64,000 nucleotides of DNA from Pseudomonadales bacterium (lineage in GTDB: Bacteria; Pseudomonadota; Gammaproteobacteria; Pseudomonadales; Halieaceae). The notes under the pieces are model-generated. The model had not been told where the DNA came from. It was given only the letters and a program-made list of their open reading frames with translations, and did not search any database. Position numbers and translations under genes: made by a program. Below are positions 50,281-59,806 of this stretch, one piece after another (the stretch's first letter is position 1; every line of letters starts with the position of its first letter). Where the stretch lies: NCBI GenBank assembly GCA_024234815.1, contig JACKNO010000004.1, forward strand, positions 607,349 through 671,348, given 5' to 3'.

Positions 50281-51342
50281 TTGGAATTTATCTATGAATA
50301 CGGGCTGTTTCTCGCCCAGGCGGTAACCCTTGTGGCGGCAATTCTGCTGGTGCTCGTCAGTGTGGTGGCGATCAGCCAGCGTCAGCGCTCGGAGTTGCAG
50401 GAAGGCCATATCGAGGTGAGGGACGTCAACGAGAAGTACCGGCACATCGGCCAGCACATCCAGGAGGTCGTGGTAGAGCCCGAAGAACGAAAGGCCTTTC
50501 TGAAAGCCGAAAAAAAGGCTGAAAAAGCAAAGGCGAAAGCCGCGAAGAAAAAGCGTGGGAAAGCTGCCGCCGAAGGCGAGGAACGGCGCAAGCGGCTGTA
50601 CGTCCTGGATTTTGACGGCGATATGAAAGCCAGCGCCACCGACAACCTGCGAGAGGAAATCTCCGCGGTACTGCCGCAGGTGAAGGAGGGCGATGAAGTG
50701 CTGGTCAAGGTGGAAAGCCCCGGCGGCCTGGTCCACAGCTACGGACTGGCGGCCAGCCAGTTACAGCGCATTCGTGATGCCGGCGTGCCACTGACTATTG
50801 CCGTGGACAAGGTAGCCGCCAGCGGCGGCTACATGATGGCCTGCGTGGCCAATCATATCGTCGCAGCGCCTTTTGCGGTGATCGGGTCCATCGGCGTGCT
50901 GGCGCAACTGCCGAACTTTCACCGTCTGCTGAAAAAGAATGATATCGACTTTGAACTGTTCACTGCCGGCGAGTACAAGCGCACGGTGACCATGTTTGGT
51001 GAAAACACCGACAAGGGACGCGGCAAGTTCCTGCAGGAACTGGAGGAAACCCACGAGTTGTTCAAGGATTTCGTTGGTTCAAACCGTCCTGCGCTGGATG
51101 TTGCGAAAGTGGCCACCGGCGAAATCTGGTACGGCCAGAAAGCGCTTGAAGTCGGGCTGGTGGATGAGTTGCAGACCAGCGATGCTTTCGTGCAGGGGCG
51201 GCTAGCCGATTGGGATGTCTTCGAAGTGCGCTTCGTGCACAAAAAGAACTGGCAGGAAAAGCTGGGCTTTGCCGCGGAGGGCGCACTTGAAAAAGCGTTT
51301 CTCAAGATCTGGCAGAAAGGGCAGGAGCGCAACAACTACTGA
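50281..51342 (+). CDS. sohB: Probable inner-membrane protease SohB (S49 family)
   Basis: A 353-residue S49 peptidase. An N-terminal membrane helix (about 10-31) precedes a Lys/Ala/Glu-rich charged linker (about 75-105). The catalytic Ser lies in KVAASGGYMMAC and the Lys in AGEYKRTVTMFG. The TTG start has GGAG 8 nt upstream and gives the conserved EFIYEYGLFLAQ N-terminus. An upstream ATG inside nudC adds only nonsense residues. The long charged linker is a mild oddity. Confidence 0.9.
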   Translation: MEFIYEYGLFLAQAVTLVAAILLVLVSVVAISQRQRSELQEGHIEVRDVNEKYRHIGQHIQEVVVEPEERKAFLKAEKKAEKAKAKAAKKKRGKAAAEGEERRKRLYVLDFDGDMKASATDNLREEISAVLPQVKEGDEVLVKVESPGGLVHSYGLAASQLQRIRDAGVPLTIAVDKVAASGGYMMACVANHIVAAPFAVIGSIGVLAQLPNFHRLLKKNDIDFELFTAGEYKRTVTMFGENTDKGRGKFLQELEETHELFKDFVGSNRPALDVAKVATGEIWYGQKALEVGLVDELQTSDAFVQGRLADWDVFEVRFVHKKNWQEKLGFAAEGALEKAFLKIWQKGQERNNY

Positions 51343-51363
51343 TCGCCCGCCATGGGCGAGCTG

Positions 51364-51386
51364 ACCGGCCGCAGCCCGCGGCCGGT
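51364..51386. terminator. Perfect hairpin between sohB and the SulP gene
   Basis: ACCGGCCGC and GCGGCCGGT pair perfectly (9 bp) around a 5-nt loop, overlapping the first base of the SulP stop codon. There is no T tract on either strand, so this is a weak or rho-assisted terminator for the convergent pair. Confidence 0.5.
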
Positions 51387-53146
51387 TAAATAATATAGGG
51401 CTCGATCTCGTCCAGTTTCAGGTCTTTTACCGCCTGGTGGTGCGTGAGATACACCTTCCCGCTCAAGTGTTGTAGAAAGTCTGAGTTTTGCAGGGCATCC
51501 ATCACCGGGCCCTTTACCTCACTCAGGTTCAGCGTCAGCCCCTGTTCCCGCAGCCGGTGGTTTATCGCCTCCAGGGCTTCCAGGGCGCTGAGGTCGATCT
51601 CGTTGACAGCCGTGCATTGCAGAATCACGTGCTGCAACCCCTCCATTTCAGCAACGAAACCGTAGATGTAATCCTCCAGGTAGCTGGCATTGGCGAAATA
51701 GAGACTCTCGTCCACCCGCAGGGATACGAGATTTCGATGGGTGATTACATTGTGGCGATCGACGTTTCTAAAATGCTCGGTGCCCGCCACGGCACCCACC
51801 ACCGCGATATGGGGCCGGGTGGTCTTGTGCAGCTGCAATCCAATCGAAGCGAGGATACCGGCGAGCACTCCCAGTTCCACGCCAAACAGCAAGGTTGCCG
51901 CGATGGTGGTGATCACCGCAGTAAAATCCGCGATGGAGTATCGCCAGGCGCGCCGGATGATGGCGATGTCTATCAGCGAACTGACGGCCACGATGATGGT
52001 AGCGGCCAGCGTAGCCTTGGGCAGGAAGTACAGCACCGGCGTAAGCAGCATCGCCGCGAGACCAATACCTATCGCGGCGAAAATACTGGCGGCGGGCGTT
52101 TCCGCGCCGGCGTCAAAGTTCACCACCGACCGCGAGAAACCGCCGGTCACCGGGAATCCTCCCGACAGTCCGGAGGCGACATTGGCGGCACCCAGGGCGA
52201 TCATCTCCTGGCTGGGTTGAATGCGCTGGCGCCGCTTGGCCGCCAGGGTTTTGCCGACGGAGACAGACTCCACGAAGCCGATGATGGAGATGAGCAATGC
52301 CGGCACTGCCAGTTGCGACCACAGCTCGAGATCGAAGGAGGGCATGCCCAATTGCGGCAGGCCACGGGGAACTTCGCCAACCAACGCGACGCCCTGTTGC
52401 CCGAAATCCCAGAAGTAGCTCGCCAGGGTCGTAGCCAGTATCGCGAAAACCGGGCCGGCCTTGGCGACGATGCCGGCGCTGCGATCAGCGACTCCGCAAC
52501 GGATCAGGAAAGGTCCCAGGCCCCTGCGCGCCCATAGCAGGAACGCGATGGCGGCAAGCCCCGTAGCGGTCGCCAGTGGATTGATATCCGCAAGATTGTT
52601 CCACAGCGTCGCGGACAGTTCGATAATGGTGTCGCCATGCCCTTGAATGCCCAGGATGTGACGCAACTGACTAAGCCCGATGATGATTCCGGAGGCGGTG
52701 ATAAAGCCGGATACCACCGGGTGAGACAGGAAATTGGCGAGAAATCCAAAGCGCAGGAATCCCAGAACCAATAGCATCAGGCCGGAAATCGTGGCCATGG
52801 CGATAGCGGCGTTCGCGTAGTCGAGGGTTCCCGCGGTGGCTACCTCACCCACTGCGGTCGCCGTCATCAGGGACGCCACCGCCACCGGCCCCACCGAAAG
52901 CGTGCGGCTGGTGCCGAGCAGGGCGTAGGCTATAAGCGGCAGAATGCTCGCATACAGTCCCATTTCGGCCGGCAAGCCGGCGAGCATGGCGTAGGCCAGC
53001 GATTGCGGGATCAGCATGATGGTGACTATCACCGCCGCCAGCATATCGCTGGCCAGCAGGCTGCCCCGATAGCCTCGCGCCCACTCAAGGGCGGGCAGCA
53101 GACGCGCCAGTCGATTGTTCAACTGTTTCTTCGAATTTTTATTCAA
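51386..53146 (-). CDS. SulP-family inorganic anion transporter with STAS domain
   Basis: A 586-residue SLC26/SulP transporter. About 12 membrane helices start with the ALEWARGYRGSLLASDMLAAVIV region; PQSLAYAMLAGLPAEMGLYASILP is the family signature. A C-terminal STAS domain (about 455-570) follows. It starts 9 nt after the SQR fusion gene on the same strand, so it is likely the third gene of a sulfide-oxidation operon and may export sulfite/sulfate or thiosulfate, or import sulfate. The direction is not deducible. Confidence 0.92.
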   Translation of the reverse strand: MNKNSKKQLNNRLARLLPALEWARGYRGSLLASDMLAAVIVTIMLIPQSLAYAMLAGLPAEMGLYASILPLIAYALLGTSRTLSVGPVAVASLMTATAVGEVATAGTLDYANAAIAMATISGLMLLVLGFLRFGFLANFLSHPVVSGFITASGIIIGLSQLRHILGIQGHGDTIIELSATLWNNLADINPLATATGLAAIAFLLWARRGLGPFLIRCGVADRSAGIVAKAGPVFAILATTLASYFWDFGQQGVALVGEVPRGLPQLGMPSFDLELWSQLAVPALLISIIGFVESVSVGKTLAAKRRQRIQPSQEMIALGAANVASGLSGGFPVTGGFSRSVVNFDAGAETPAASIFAAIGIGLAAMLLTPVLYFLPKATLAATIIVAVSSLIDIAIIRRAWRYSIADFTAVITTIAATLLFGVELGVLAGILASIGLQLHKTTRPHIAVVGAVAGTEHFRNVDRHNVITHRNLVSLRVDESLYFANASYLEDYIYGFVAEMEGLQHVILQCTAVNEIDLSALEALEAINHRLREQGLTLNLSEVKGPVMDALQNSDFLQHLSGKVYLTHHQAVKDLKLDEIEPYII

Positions 53147-53155
53147 CAGCCTGAT

Positions 53156-54847
53156 TCAACCTTGCGCCGTCCCTGTTTTGGCCTTGTTCGGGTCAACCAT
53201 CCACTCTTTGCCCCTGAGCATCGCCTTCCAGTAGATGGGCGGCAGGATTTTTTCCTTCAGGTACCAGGCCAGCCGTGAGGGCTTCTGGCCATTAATAACC
53301 CATCGAGGAAAGCTGGGCAACAGCTTGCCGCCGTAACCGAATTCAGCGAGCACGATTTTACCGCGCTCGACAGTCAGGGGGCAGGAGCCGTAACCGTTGT
53401 AATGCGCTACACCGTTGACCAGCCCCATATCCTCGAGCAGGTTGTTGGCCACAATGGGCGCCTGCATCCGGGCCGCCGCCGCAGTTTTGGCATTGGGGGC
53501 GTTCATCGCATCCCCGAGGCCCCATACGTTGGCGTAGCGTTTGTGGCGCAAGGTGTTCTGGTCCACATCCACCCAGCCCGCAGCGTCCGCGAGCAGGCTC
53601 TGGCGCACGAAGTCCGGTGCGCACTGGGGCGGGCAGACGTGGATCATGTCGAAGTCCGTGTCCACCTGCTGTTTGCCGCCGCCGGCATCCGTGGTTTCGA
53701 ACCACGCTCTTTTGGCCTCGCCATCTATCTTTACCAGGCGATGACCGAAATGCAGCCGGGCACCGTAGCGCTCGACGTATTTCATCAGCGCCGGCACATA
53801 CTCCTTTACGCCGAACAGAACCTCACCTGCGTTAAAGAAATCGATCTCTATAGCTGGCAGCACACCCTTGCGTCGCCAATTGTCCGCGGACAGGTACATC
53901 GCTTTTTGCGGCGCACCCGCGCACTTGATCGGCATAGGGGGCTGGGTAAACACCGCGCGGCCGCTGCCCAGCGTGCTCACAAGTTGCCACGTATAAGGCG
54001 CCAGGTCATAGCGGTAGTTGGAGGTCACGCCATTGTGGCCCAGGCTCTCGGCCAGACCCTCTACCGCGTGCCAGTTCAGCTTGATCCCTGGCGCCACAAT
54101 CAACCTGTCGTAGTAAACAGGGCGGCTATCTTCCAGGGTGACGCGGTTATTGTCGGGGTCAAAAGTACCCACCGCGGCCTTGATCCATTCGACCCCCTCC
54201 GGGATCAGCGATGCCATCGTTTTTACAGTGTCTCTCTGCTTGAAGATGCCTGCCCCCACCAGCGTCCAGCCCGGCTGGTAATAATGGACCTCGGCGGGGT
54301 CGATAATGGCTATGGATAGCGATTGCACCCGGGCCAACAGGCTGGAAGCGGCGGCGACGCCCGCAGCGCCGCCGCCCACGATAAGAATATCGAAGTGGCG
54401 GGCCCCGCCTGGCCTGACGTGCTCAACGGTTGAGGGCGGCTGCAGGGCGGCAGTGAGGTCGTACCCGAGTCCGTGAGCGGTATTGAGCAACTCCACCGGG
54501 TCTGCACCCTGGCGCCTCTGTCCCAGGGACCACAGGGTCAGTGAGCGAGTGCCCGTGCGACAATAGGCGTGTACAGGCGCGGGCAGGCGCTTGAGGGCGG
54601 CCAGGAATTGGGTGACGTCCTCATCGTTCAATTCGCTGCTGACGATAGGCAGGAAGCAAAGCTCCATGCCCGCCGCGACAGCGGCTGTCTCAATTTCCGT
54701 GACATTGGGCTGGTCGGCGGCTTCGCCGTCAGGACGGTTGCAGATCAGTGACCTGACACCACCTGCCGCCAGTGCCGCGACATCGTCAACCGCCAGTTGT
54801 CCCGACACAGAGAAATCGCTGCTGACTTTTTTTATCTCCACAGTCAT
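53156..54847 (-). CDS. DUF442 phosphatase-like domain fused to sulfide:quinone oxidoreductase-like flavoprotein
   Basis: A 563-residue fusion. Residues 1-125 are a DUF442 (beta-lactamase hydrolase-like) domain with Cys96 in the rhodanese/phosphatase-type loop YCRTGTRS. From 152 there is an FAD oxidoreductase (ILIVGGGAAGVAAA) resembling type II SQR, with redox cysteines at Cys309 (PIKCAGAPQK) and Cys489 (YGSCPLT). SQR oxidises H2S to persulfide with electrons passed to quinone; the DUF442 part may move the sulfane sulfur. It begins 6 nt after the dioxygenase gene. Confidence 0.88.
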   Translation of the reverse strand: MTVEIKKVSSDFSVSGQLAVDDVAALAAGGVRSLICNRPDGEAADQPNVTEIETAAVAAGMELCFLPIVSSELNDEDVTQFLAALKRLPAPVHAYCRTGTRSLTLWSLGQRRQGADPVELLNTAHGLGYDLTAALQPPSTVEHVRPGGARHFDILIVGGGAAGVAAASSLLARVQSLSIAIIDPAEVHYYQPGWTLVGAGIFKQRDTVKTMASLIPEGVEWIKAAVGTFDPDNNRVTLEDSRPVYYDRLIVAPGIKLNWHAVEGLAESLGHNGVTSNYRYDLAPYTWQLVSTLGSGRAVFTQPPMPIKCAGAPQKAMYLSADNWRRKGVLPAIEIDFFNAGEVLFGVKEYVPALMKYVERYGARLHFGHRLVKIDGEAKRAWFETTDAGGGKQQVDTDFDMIHVCPPQCAPDFVRQSLLADAAGWVDVDQNTLRHKRYANVWGLGDAMNAPNAKTAAAARMQAPIVANNLLEDMGLVNGVAHYNGYGSCPLTVERGKIVLAEFGYGGKLLPSFPRWVINGQKPSRLAWYLKEKILPPIYWKAMLRGKEWMVDPNKAKTGTAQG

Positions 54848-54853
54848 GTCCGC

Positions 54854-55786
54854 CTACCCACGTGAAGTCAGTGAGGAAATATCGGCGCCACCGAAGGCGT
54901 TGATCGGCAACTTGAGAAATACCTTGCCGGAATCGTCGGCGGGCGGGAAATGCCCGGCGCGCATATTCACCTGCAGAGAGGGCAGAATGAGGGTAGGCAT
55001 GCCCAGCGTGGCGTCGCGCGCGGTGCGCATCTCGACGAAGGCGGATTCACTGATGCCGCGGTGGACGTGGATATTGGCCTGCAATTGGGCCTCCACGGTG
55101 GTTTCGTATTCGAGCTCGCGGCCATCCTGCAGGTAATCGTGGCATACAAAAATGCGCATATCCGCCGGCAGCCCGAGAATGCGCTGGATCGATGCGTACA
55201 GAGTCCGGGCATCACCCCCCGGGAAATCCACCCTGGCGGTACCCGCATCCGGCATGAACAGGGTGTCGCCGACAAAGACGGCGTCTCCCAGGACGTATGT
55301 CATGCAGGCTGGAGTATGACCGGGCGTGTGCATCGCCAATCCCGTCATCTGCCCGATCTGGATGGAATCGCCGTCGCGCAGCAGGACATCGAACTGCGAA
55401 CCATCACGGGCAAATTCCGGTTCCGCGTTGAATACCCCGGCGAAAGTCTCCTGCACGACAGAGATATTGAAGCCGATGGCAATCCTGCCGCCGAGTCGCT
55501 GCTGGATATATGGAGCCGCCGACAGGTGGTCCGCGTGCACATGGGTTTCAAGTATCCACTCCAGTTCCAGATTGTTGTCGGCAATGTAGTCGATGATCTG
55601 GTCCGCGCCGGCAAAGCTGATGGAGCCGGAGGGGTAGTCCAGGTTCATCACCGAGTCGATAATCGCGCAAGCCTTGCTGGCCGGGTCCCTGACCACGTAG
55701 GACAGGGTGTTGGTGGCCTCATCGAAGAACGTGGTGACTTTGGGTCTGGTGTCAGCGGACGGCTGTTTCTGGGTGAGCGAATTCAT
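54854..55786 (-). CDS. Metallo-beta-lactamase-fold persulfide dioxygenase-like protein
   Basis: A 310-residue MBL-fold protein. The metal site shows THVHADH (81-87), HTPGHTPAC and the DAGTARVDFPGGDA block, characteristic of ETHE1/PDO-type and BlhA-like proteins. These oxidise glutathione persulfide to sulfite with one mononuclear Fe. It is the first gene of the minus-strand operon PDO, DUF442-SQR, SulP, and lies directly behind a sigma-54 promoter. Persulfide dioxygenase is inferred from context as well as sequence. Confidence 0.88.
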   Translation of the reverse strand: MNSLTQKQPSADTRPKVTTFFDEATNTLSYVVRDPASKACAIIDSVMNLDYPSGSISFAGADQIIDYIADNNLELEWILETHVHADHLSAAPYIQQRLGGRIAIGFNISVVQETFAGVFNAEPEFARDGSQFDVLLRDGDSIQIGQMTGLAMHTPGHTPACMTYVLGDAVFVGDTLFMPDAGTARVDFPGGDARTLYASIQRILGLPADMRIFVCHDYLQDGRELEYETTVEAQLQANIHVHRGISESAFVEMRTARDATLGMPTLILPSLQVNMRAGHFPPADDSGKVFLKLPINAFGGADISSLTSRG

Positions 55787-55849
55787 GTGCGTATCCTTTG
55801 GTCTGTAAGGGTATGCCTGGCGGAAAAACCGGCACTGCCACTGGCTCTT

Positions 55850-55865
55850 CGCAATAGCCGTGCCA
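55850..55865 (-). promoter_or_regulatory. Sigma-54 promoter of the persulfide operon
   Basis: Read on the minus strand this is TGGCAC-N5-TTGC, an exact match to the -24/-12 consensus. It lies 64 nt upstream of the dioxygenase ATG. A sigma-54 activator is encoded divergently, which explains its use. Confidence 0.85.
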
Positions 55866-55973
55866 CATTTGGATGTACTTTATAAATATTTTACAACTTG
55901 TTGAAATATAGCAGAATATTTTGCTTGCTGGATTCCCTTGGCGAGCTGGCGCCTTGCAGGCGCGGCAGTATTC

Positions 55974-55987
55974 TGCCAAATTTGGCA
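55974..55987. promoter_or_regulatory. Palindromic activator site between the persulfide operon and its regulator
   Basis: TGCCAAATTTGGCA is a perfect 14-bp palindrome about 110 bp upstream of the sigma-54 -24 element, where an enhancer site is expected. A half-site TTGGCAGA lies 16 bp further right, next to the regulator ATG, so it could also act on the regulator's own expression. Confidence 0.55.
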
Positions 55988-56011
55988 TACACCCAGTCAA
56001 AGTTGGCAGAT

Positions 56012-57336
56012 ATGGAAATACTGGCTACCGATACAGACCCCGCCATCGCCCGGATGCTGGACAGCTATGAGCATCCCGCCATTCTGGTAACGCCTGACTA
56101 CGAGATCCTGGCGAGCAATGATCTTTACCGCGATGCCTTCGGCGCTATCGAGCGAGCCCACGGCCCGGCCCGCTGCTACCGGGTATCCCACAATTATGAT
56201 CAGCCCTGCGACCAGGTAGGCGAGGACTGTCCGCTGGCGGCCGCCACAGCCTCGGGCCGCCGGGAACGTGTGCTGCATATTCACCAGACGCCCCGCGGGG
56301 AAGAACATGTAGACGTGGAAGTGCTACCCGTCCTGGATGAAGGGGGCAAACTGCAGTATTTCGTCGAACTGCTTAGGCCCCTGGCTATCGCGGGTGCAGG
56401 CTCCGGCGAACAAGCCATGGTCGGTGCCAGCCCGGCCTTTAATCACATGCTTGGCCTGATCTCGCGGGTCGGACCCAGCAATGCCGCGGTATTACTGCTC
56501 GGCGAGTCCGGCACCGGCAAGGAACTCGCCGCCAGGGCCTTGCACCAGGCCAGCCTGCGCTCGGCCGGGTCATTGGTGACCCTGGAGTGCGCCGGCCTCA
56601 GTGAGACCTTGTTTGAAAGCGAACTGTTCGGTCACGTCAAGGGGGCCTTTACCGGCGCCAACTATACGCGCCAGGGTCTGGCAGAAGCCGCCGACGGCGG
56701 GACCCTGTTTCTCGATGAGATCGGCGATGTTCCCTACGCACTGCAGGTCAAGCTGTTGCGGCTGATCGAAACCGGCACTACCGCCCGGTGGGCAGTACGC
56801 AGGTCAGGAAGTCGGACTTTCGCCTCGTGTGCGCAACCCACAGGAACCTCGAGCAAATGGTGGAGGAGGGGGCTTTCAGGCAGGACCTTTACTACCGGAT
56901 CAACGTGTTTCCCATACGGCTGCCATCCCTGGCGGAACGCACCGAGGATATGCCGTTGCTCGCTCGCGCCATTCTGAGGGACAACAAGGAGCAGCAGAGC
57001 AAGACTTTTCACCTCACGGAGTCGGCGCTGGCGGTGCTGAAAGCGCATCGCTACCGCGGCAATATCCGCGAGTTACGCAATATTCTGAGCCGGGCTATGG
57101 TGCTGGCTAACACCAATGTGATCGACCAGGCGGTGATCAGGCAATCTCTGGGTGGGGAGAAAGTCGCCCCGGTGCGACAGAACCTGAGTCTGAAGGACGT
57201 GGAACTGCGCTACCTGCAGCAGCTGATGGAAACACACAAGGGTGACCGGGAGATAGTCGCGGGTATAGCGGGAATCAGTGTGCGCTCCCTCTACCGCAAA
57301 CTGCAGCAAAGCGACGAGCCAGATCCCCGGGATTAG
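56012..57336 (+). pseudogene. FisR-like sigma-54 activator, frameshifted
   Basis: A single coding frame is broken near 56,779-56,781 where one base appears to be missing: the first frame ends at 56,977 and the second carries on to 57,336. Joined, it gives about 441 residues: a sensor domain with Cys55, Cys66 and Cys73, an AAA+ domain with Walker A GESGTGKE (164-171), GAFTGA and LFLDEIG, and a C-terminal HTH (RSLYRKLQQ). The cysteine spacing (11 and 7) equals that of the persulfide sensor FisR. It may be a genuine mutation or a sequencing error. Confidence 0.82.
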
Positions 57337-57402
57337 CGATTGAGCGCGGACCTTCCCGGCGCAGGATATTGCCAGCTCGCCTGACGTGAGTGCCAGACAT
57401 GA

Positions 57403-57431
57403 TTGTACCCATTGCTTTTCGCCGCCATACT
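57403..57431 (+). promoter_or_regulatory. Promoter of the lipoprotein-GspG gene
   Basis: A -35 TTGTAC (57403-57408) and a -10 CATACT (57426-57431) have a 17-nt spacer. Transcription would start near 57,438, 41 nt before the TTG start. Confidence 0.55.
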
Positions 57432-57478
57432 TGCGCCCTTGTGGAATCACTCAGGAAAACCCCAGGGAGAGTTCAAAC

Positions 57479-58177
57479 TTGTTGCGTTCAGTCCTATCAC
57501 TTTTTGTTGCCCTGCTACTGGCCGCTTGTAGCAGCGAGAAAAACGAGGCCACCCGTATCCTGGAGGAAAGCCTCATCAATCCCAGGGACCTCGAGTTCAG
57601 GGACCTCGAGACCTATCCTGGCGGTGTGGTCTGTGGTGAATTCAGTGCCTACACGCCGGCCACTCGCATGAAGACCGACTTCGCGCCGTTCATGACTGTT
57701 CGCCAGAAACTCTATAACCCCGCCAGGAAAAAGGACCTGGCGTTTTACTGCACTGAGAACTCCGCACAGGTTTTGCTGGAGACTACCGGGATAGGGCCGT
57801 ATGACGCAAATAACACCGAACTGGCCCAGATCACCGCGGATTTGGATGCGCTGGATATCGCCCTCGAAGCCTATTACATCGATCACTATTTCTATCCCAC
57901 TGCTGAACAGGGCCTGGGGGCACTGGTAGCGCGACCGGAAGAACTCGATGCCACACAGCCCTATCCCGAGGGTGGCTATATAGAGTCGGTTCCTTCTGAC
58001 CCCTGGGGTCGCAGCTACCTTTACGAGGAAGAGCAGTGGGGTCGAACCAAAGGCAACTTTACGGTTACGACACTGGGCGCCGATGGCGTGGCCGGAGGCG
58101 GCGGTAAAGATGCGGATATCAGCACCTTGCTGCTGCCATACCTGCGACACCTGGCCGTGGTACTCGAAAAGGACTGA
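57479..58177 (+). CDS. Lipoprotein with GspG-like C-terminal domain
   Basis: A 232-residue protein. A signal peptide (LLRSVLSLFVALLLAAC) ends at a lipobox Cys16. A middle part (about 20-120) is unrecognised. From about 130 the C-terminal half resembles the major pseudopilin GspG: an AYYIDHYFYPTAEQGLGALV helix-loop and a calcium-site-like GADGVAGGGGKDADI. It lacks the prepilin leader and helix, so it is not a true pseudopilin. TTG start with GGGAG 9 nt upstream. It directly abuts an acyl-CoA synthetase. Confidence 0.72.
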   Translation: MLRSVLSLFVALLLAACSSEKNEATRILEESLINPRDLEFRDLETYPGGVVCGEFSAYTPATRMKTDFAPFMTVRQKLYNPARKKDLAFYCTENSAQVLLETTGIGPYDANNTELAQITADLDALDIALEAYYIDHYFYPTAEQGLGALVARPEELDATQPYPEGGYIESVPSDPWGRSYLYEEEQWGRTKGNFTVTTLGADGVAGGGGKDADISTLLLPYLRHLAVVLEKD

Positions 58178-59719
58178 GTGCTGAGCGCATTGATACAGCA
58201 ACTGCTCGCGGCCCAGGCCAGGGAGCACCCCGATCAGGTAGCGCTGATCTGGCAGGGGGAGGAGACGACCTACGCTGCCTTGCACACTCGCGTTCTCGCC
58301 CTGGCCTCCCGCCTGGCAGGCAGCGGGAGAGTGGGGGAGCGGGTGGGGATACTGGCATGGAACTGCCCTGAATTTGTCGATTTCATCTACGCGGTACCCG
58401 CCTGCGGCCAAATACTGGTGCCGCTCAACGCCAGACTGGCCCCGGCGGAACTGCTCTACCAGTTGCAAGCGGCAGGGGTAAGCACCCTGTTCGGAGATTC
58501 GCAGTTACTGCAAGCCTTGCAGCAGGCTTTACTACAGACACGGGGGGCTGGCCACGAGGTAACTGTTATCGACCTGCAGGTCGACTACGAATCCTGGCTG
58601 TCAGGCGGACCAGTGGCGCCACTGCCGGATACGCAGGCCACCGATCCTGTGTGGATTCTTTACACCTCCGGCTCTACCGGGCGCCCGAAGGGCGCGATAC
58701 TGACTCACGACTCTTTCATGGCGGGCCTGGAGTCCGCGGCAATCGGCCGGCCGGTGCTGCCGGGAGACCGCTACCTTTATCCTTTCCCGCTGTTTCACGT
58801 GGCGGCGCACAACGTGCTTCTGCAGCACCAGTACGGCGCAGCAGTAATATTGACCCGCTCCTTTGATGCGGCCGCTACCCTGAAGGCCTGCCGCGAAATG
58901 GGGGTAACAACCCTGTCGCTGGCCCCGACCATGATTGCCATGCTGCTTGATCATCCCGAATTCAGCCCGGACGACCTGCGTGCGGTACGCACCATTGGCT
59001 ACGGCGCTTCCGCGATGCCTGAAACCCTGCTGCAACGGTTGCTGGCGGAGACGGAGATCGGCCTGTGCCAGAGCTATGGCATGACCGAGTTGTCCGGTAG
59101 CGCCGCGTTTTTGACGGTGGATGATCACCGCCTGGCGGCGGACGCAAGGCCCGAACTCCTGCAGTCCGTTGGCAGGCCGCTACCCACGGTGGAAATCCGC
59201 CTGGTCAATGAACAAGGGCAGGGCTGCGCCACTGGGCAGTGCGGCGAAATCCTGGTCAAGGCCCGCCAGTGCATGCGCGGCTACTGGAACCAGCCGGAAG
59301 CGACTGCGCAGGCGATTGTTAATGGCTGGCTGCACACGGGAGATATCGGCCGCTTCGACGCCAATGGCTATCTGTACATCGTCGATCGCAAGAAAGACAT
59401 GATCGTCAGCGGCGGTGAAAACGTGGCTTCGCGAGAAGTCGAGGAAGTCATCCGGCGCCACAAGGCGATAAAGGACTGCGCGGTGATCGGCCTGCCGGAC
59501 GCCAGGTGGGGCGAAGCCGTGTGTGGCGTGGTGAAAGTGGCCTGCGCTGTAACTGACAGGGAACTGACGGCACATTGCCGACAAAGCCTGGCGTCCTATA
59601 AAACGCCCAAGCGATGGCTGCGCGTGGAGAACCTGCCTCTCAACGCCGCCGGTAAGGTCGACAAGCCTGCCCTGCGGAGTACTTTCAGCGAACCCGATGC
59701 CGGGCAGGTTCCCGCATAA
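58178..59719 (+). CDS. AMP-dependent acyl-CoA synthetase
   Basis: A 513-residue ANL-superfamily enzyme. The P-loop-like YTSGSTGRPKGAIL lies near residue 160, the adenylation motif is YGMTELSG, HTGDIGRFDANGYLYIVDRKKDMI follows and the C-terminal catalytic Lys is in LPLNAAGKVDK. It activates a carboxylate, probably a fatty acid, to the CoA thioester. It starts with GTG directly after the lipoprotein stop, so the two are probably one transcript. The substrate is not predictable. Confidence 0.9.
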   Translation: MLSALIQQLLAAQAREHPDQVALIWQGEETTYAALHTRVLALASRLAGSGRVGERVGILAWNCPEFVDFIYAVPACGQILVPLNARLAPAELLYQLQAAGVSTLFGDSQLLQALQQALLQTRGAGHEVTVIDLQVDYESWLSGGPVAPLPDTQATDPVWILYTSGSTGRPKGAILTHDSFMAGLESAAIGRPVLPGDRYLYPFPLFHVAAHNVLLQHQYGAAVILTRSFDAAATLKACREMGVTTLSLAPTMIAMLLDHPEFSPDDLRAVRTIGYGASAMPETLLQRLLAETEIGLCQSYGMTELSGSAAFLTVDDHRLAADARPELLQSVGRPLPTVEIRLVNEQGQGCATGQCGEILVKARQCMRGYWNQPEATAQAIVNGWLHTGDIGRFDANGYLYIVDRKKDMIVSGGENVASREVEEVIRRHKAIKDCAVIGLPDARWGEAVCGVVKVACAVTDRELTAHCRQSLASYKTPKRWLRVENLPLNAAGKVDKPALRSTFSEPDAGQVPA

Positions 59720-59806
59720 CAAGCGCATACGTCGGCACCAGCATGGCTATCCGGAATAGTCCGCCACCTCTGCGCGGCCCATCCTGCTCTGTTCTGACCA
59801 GCGCGT

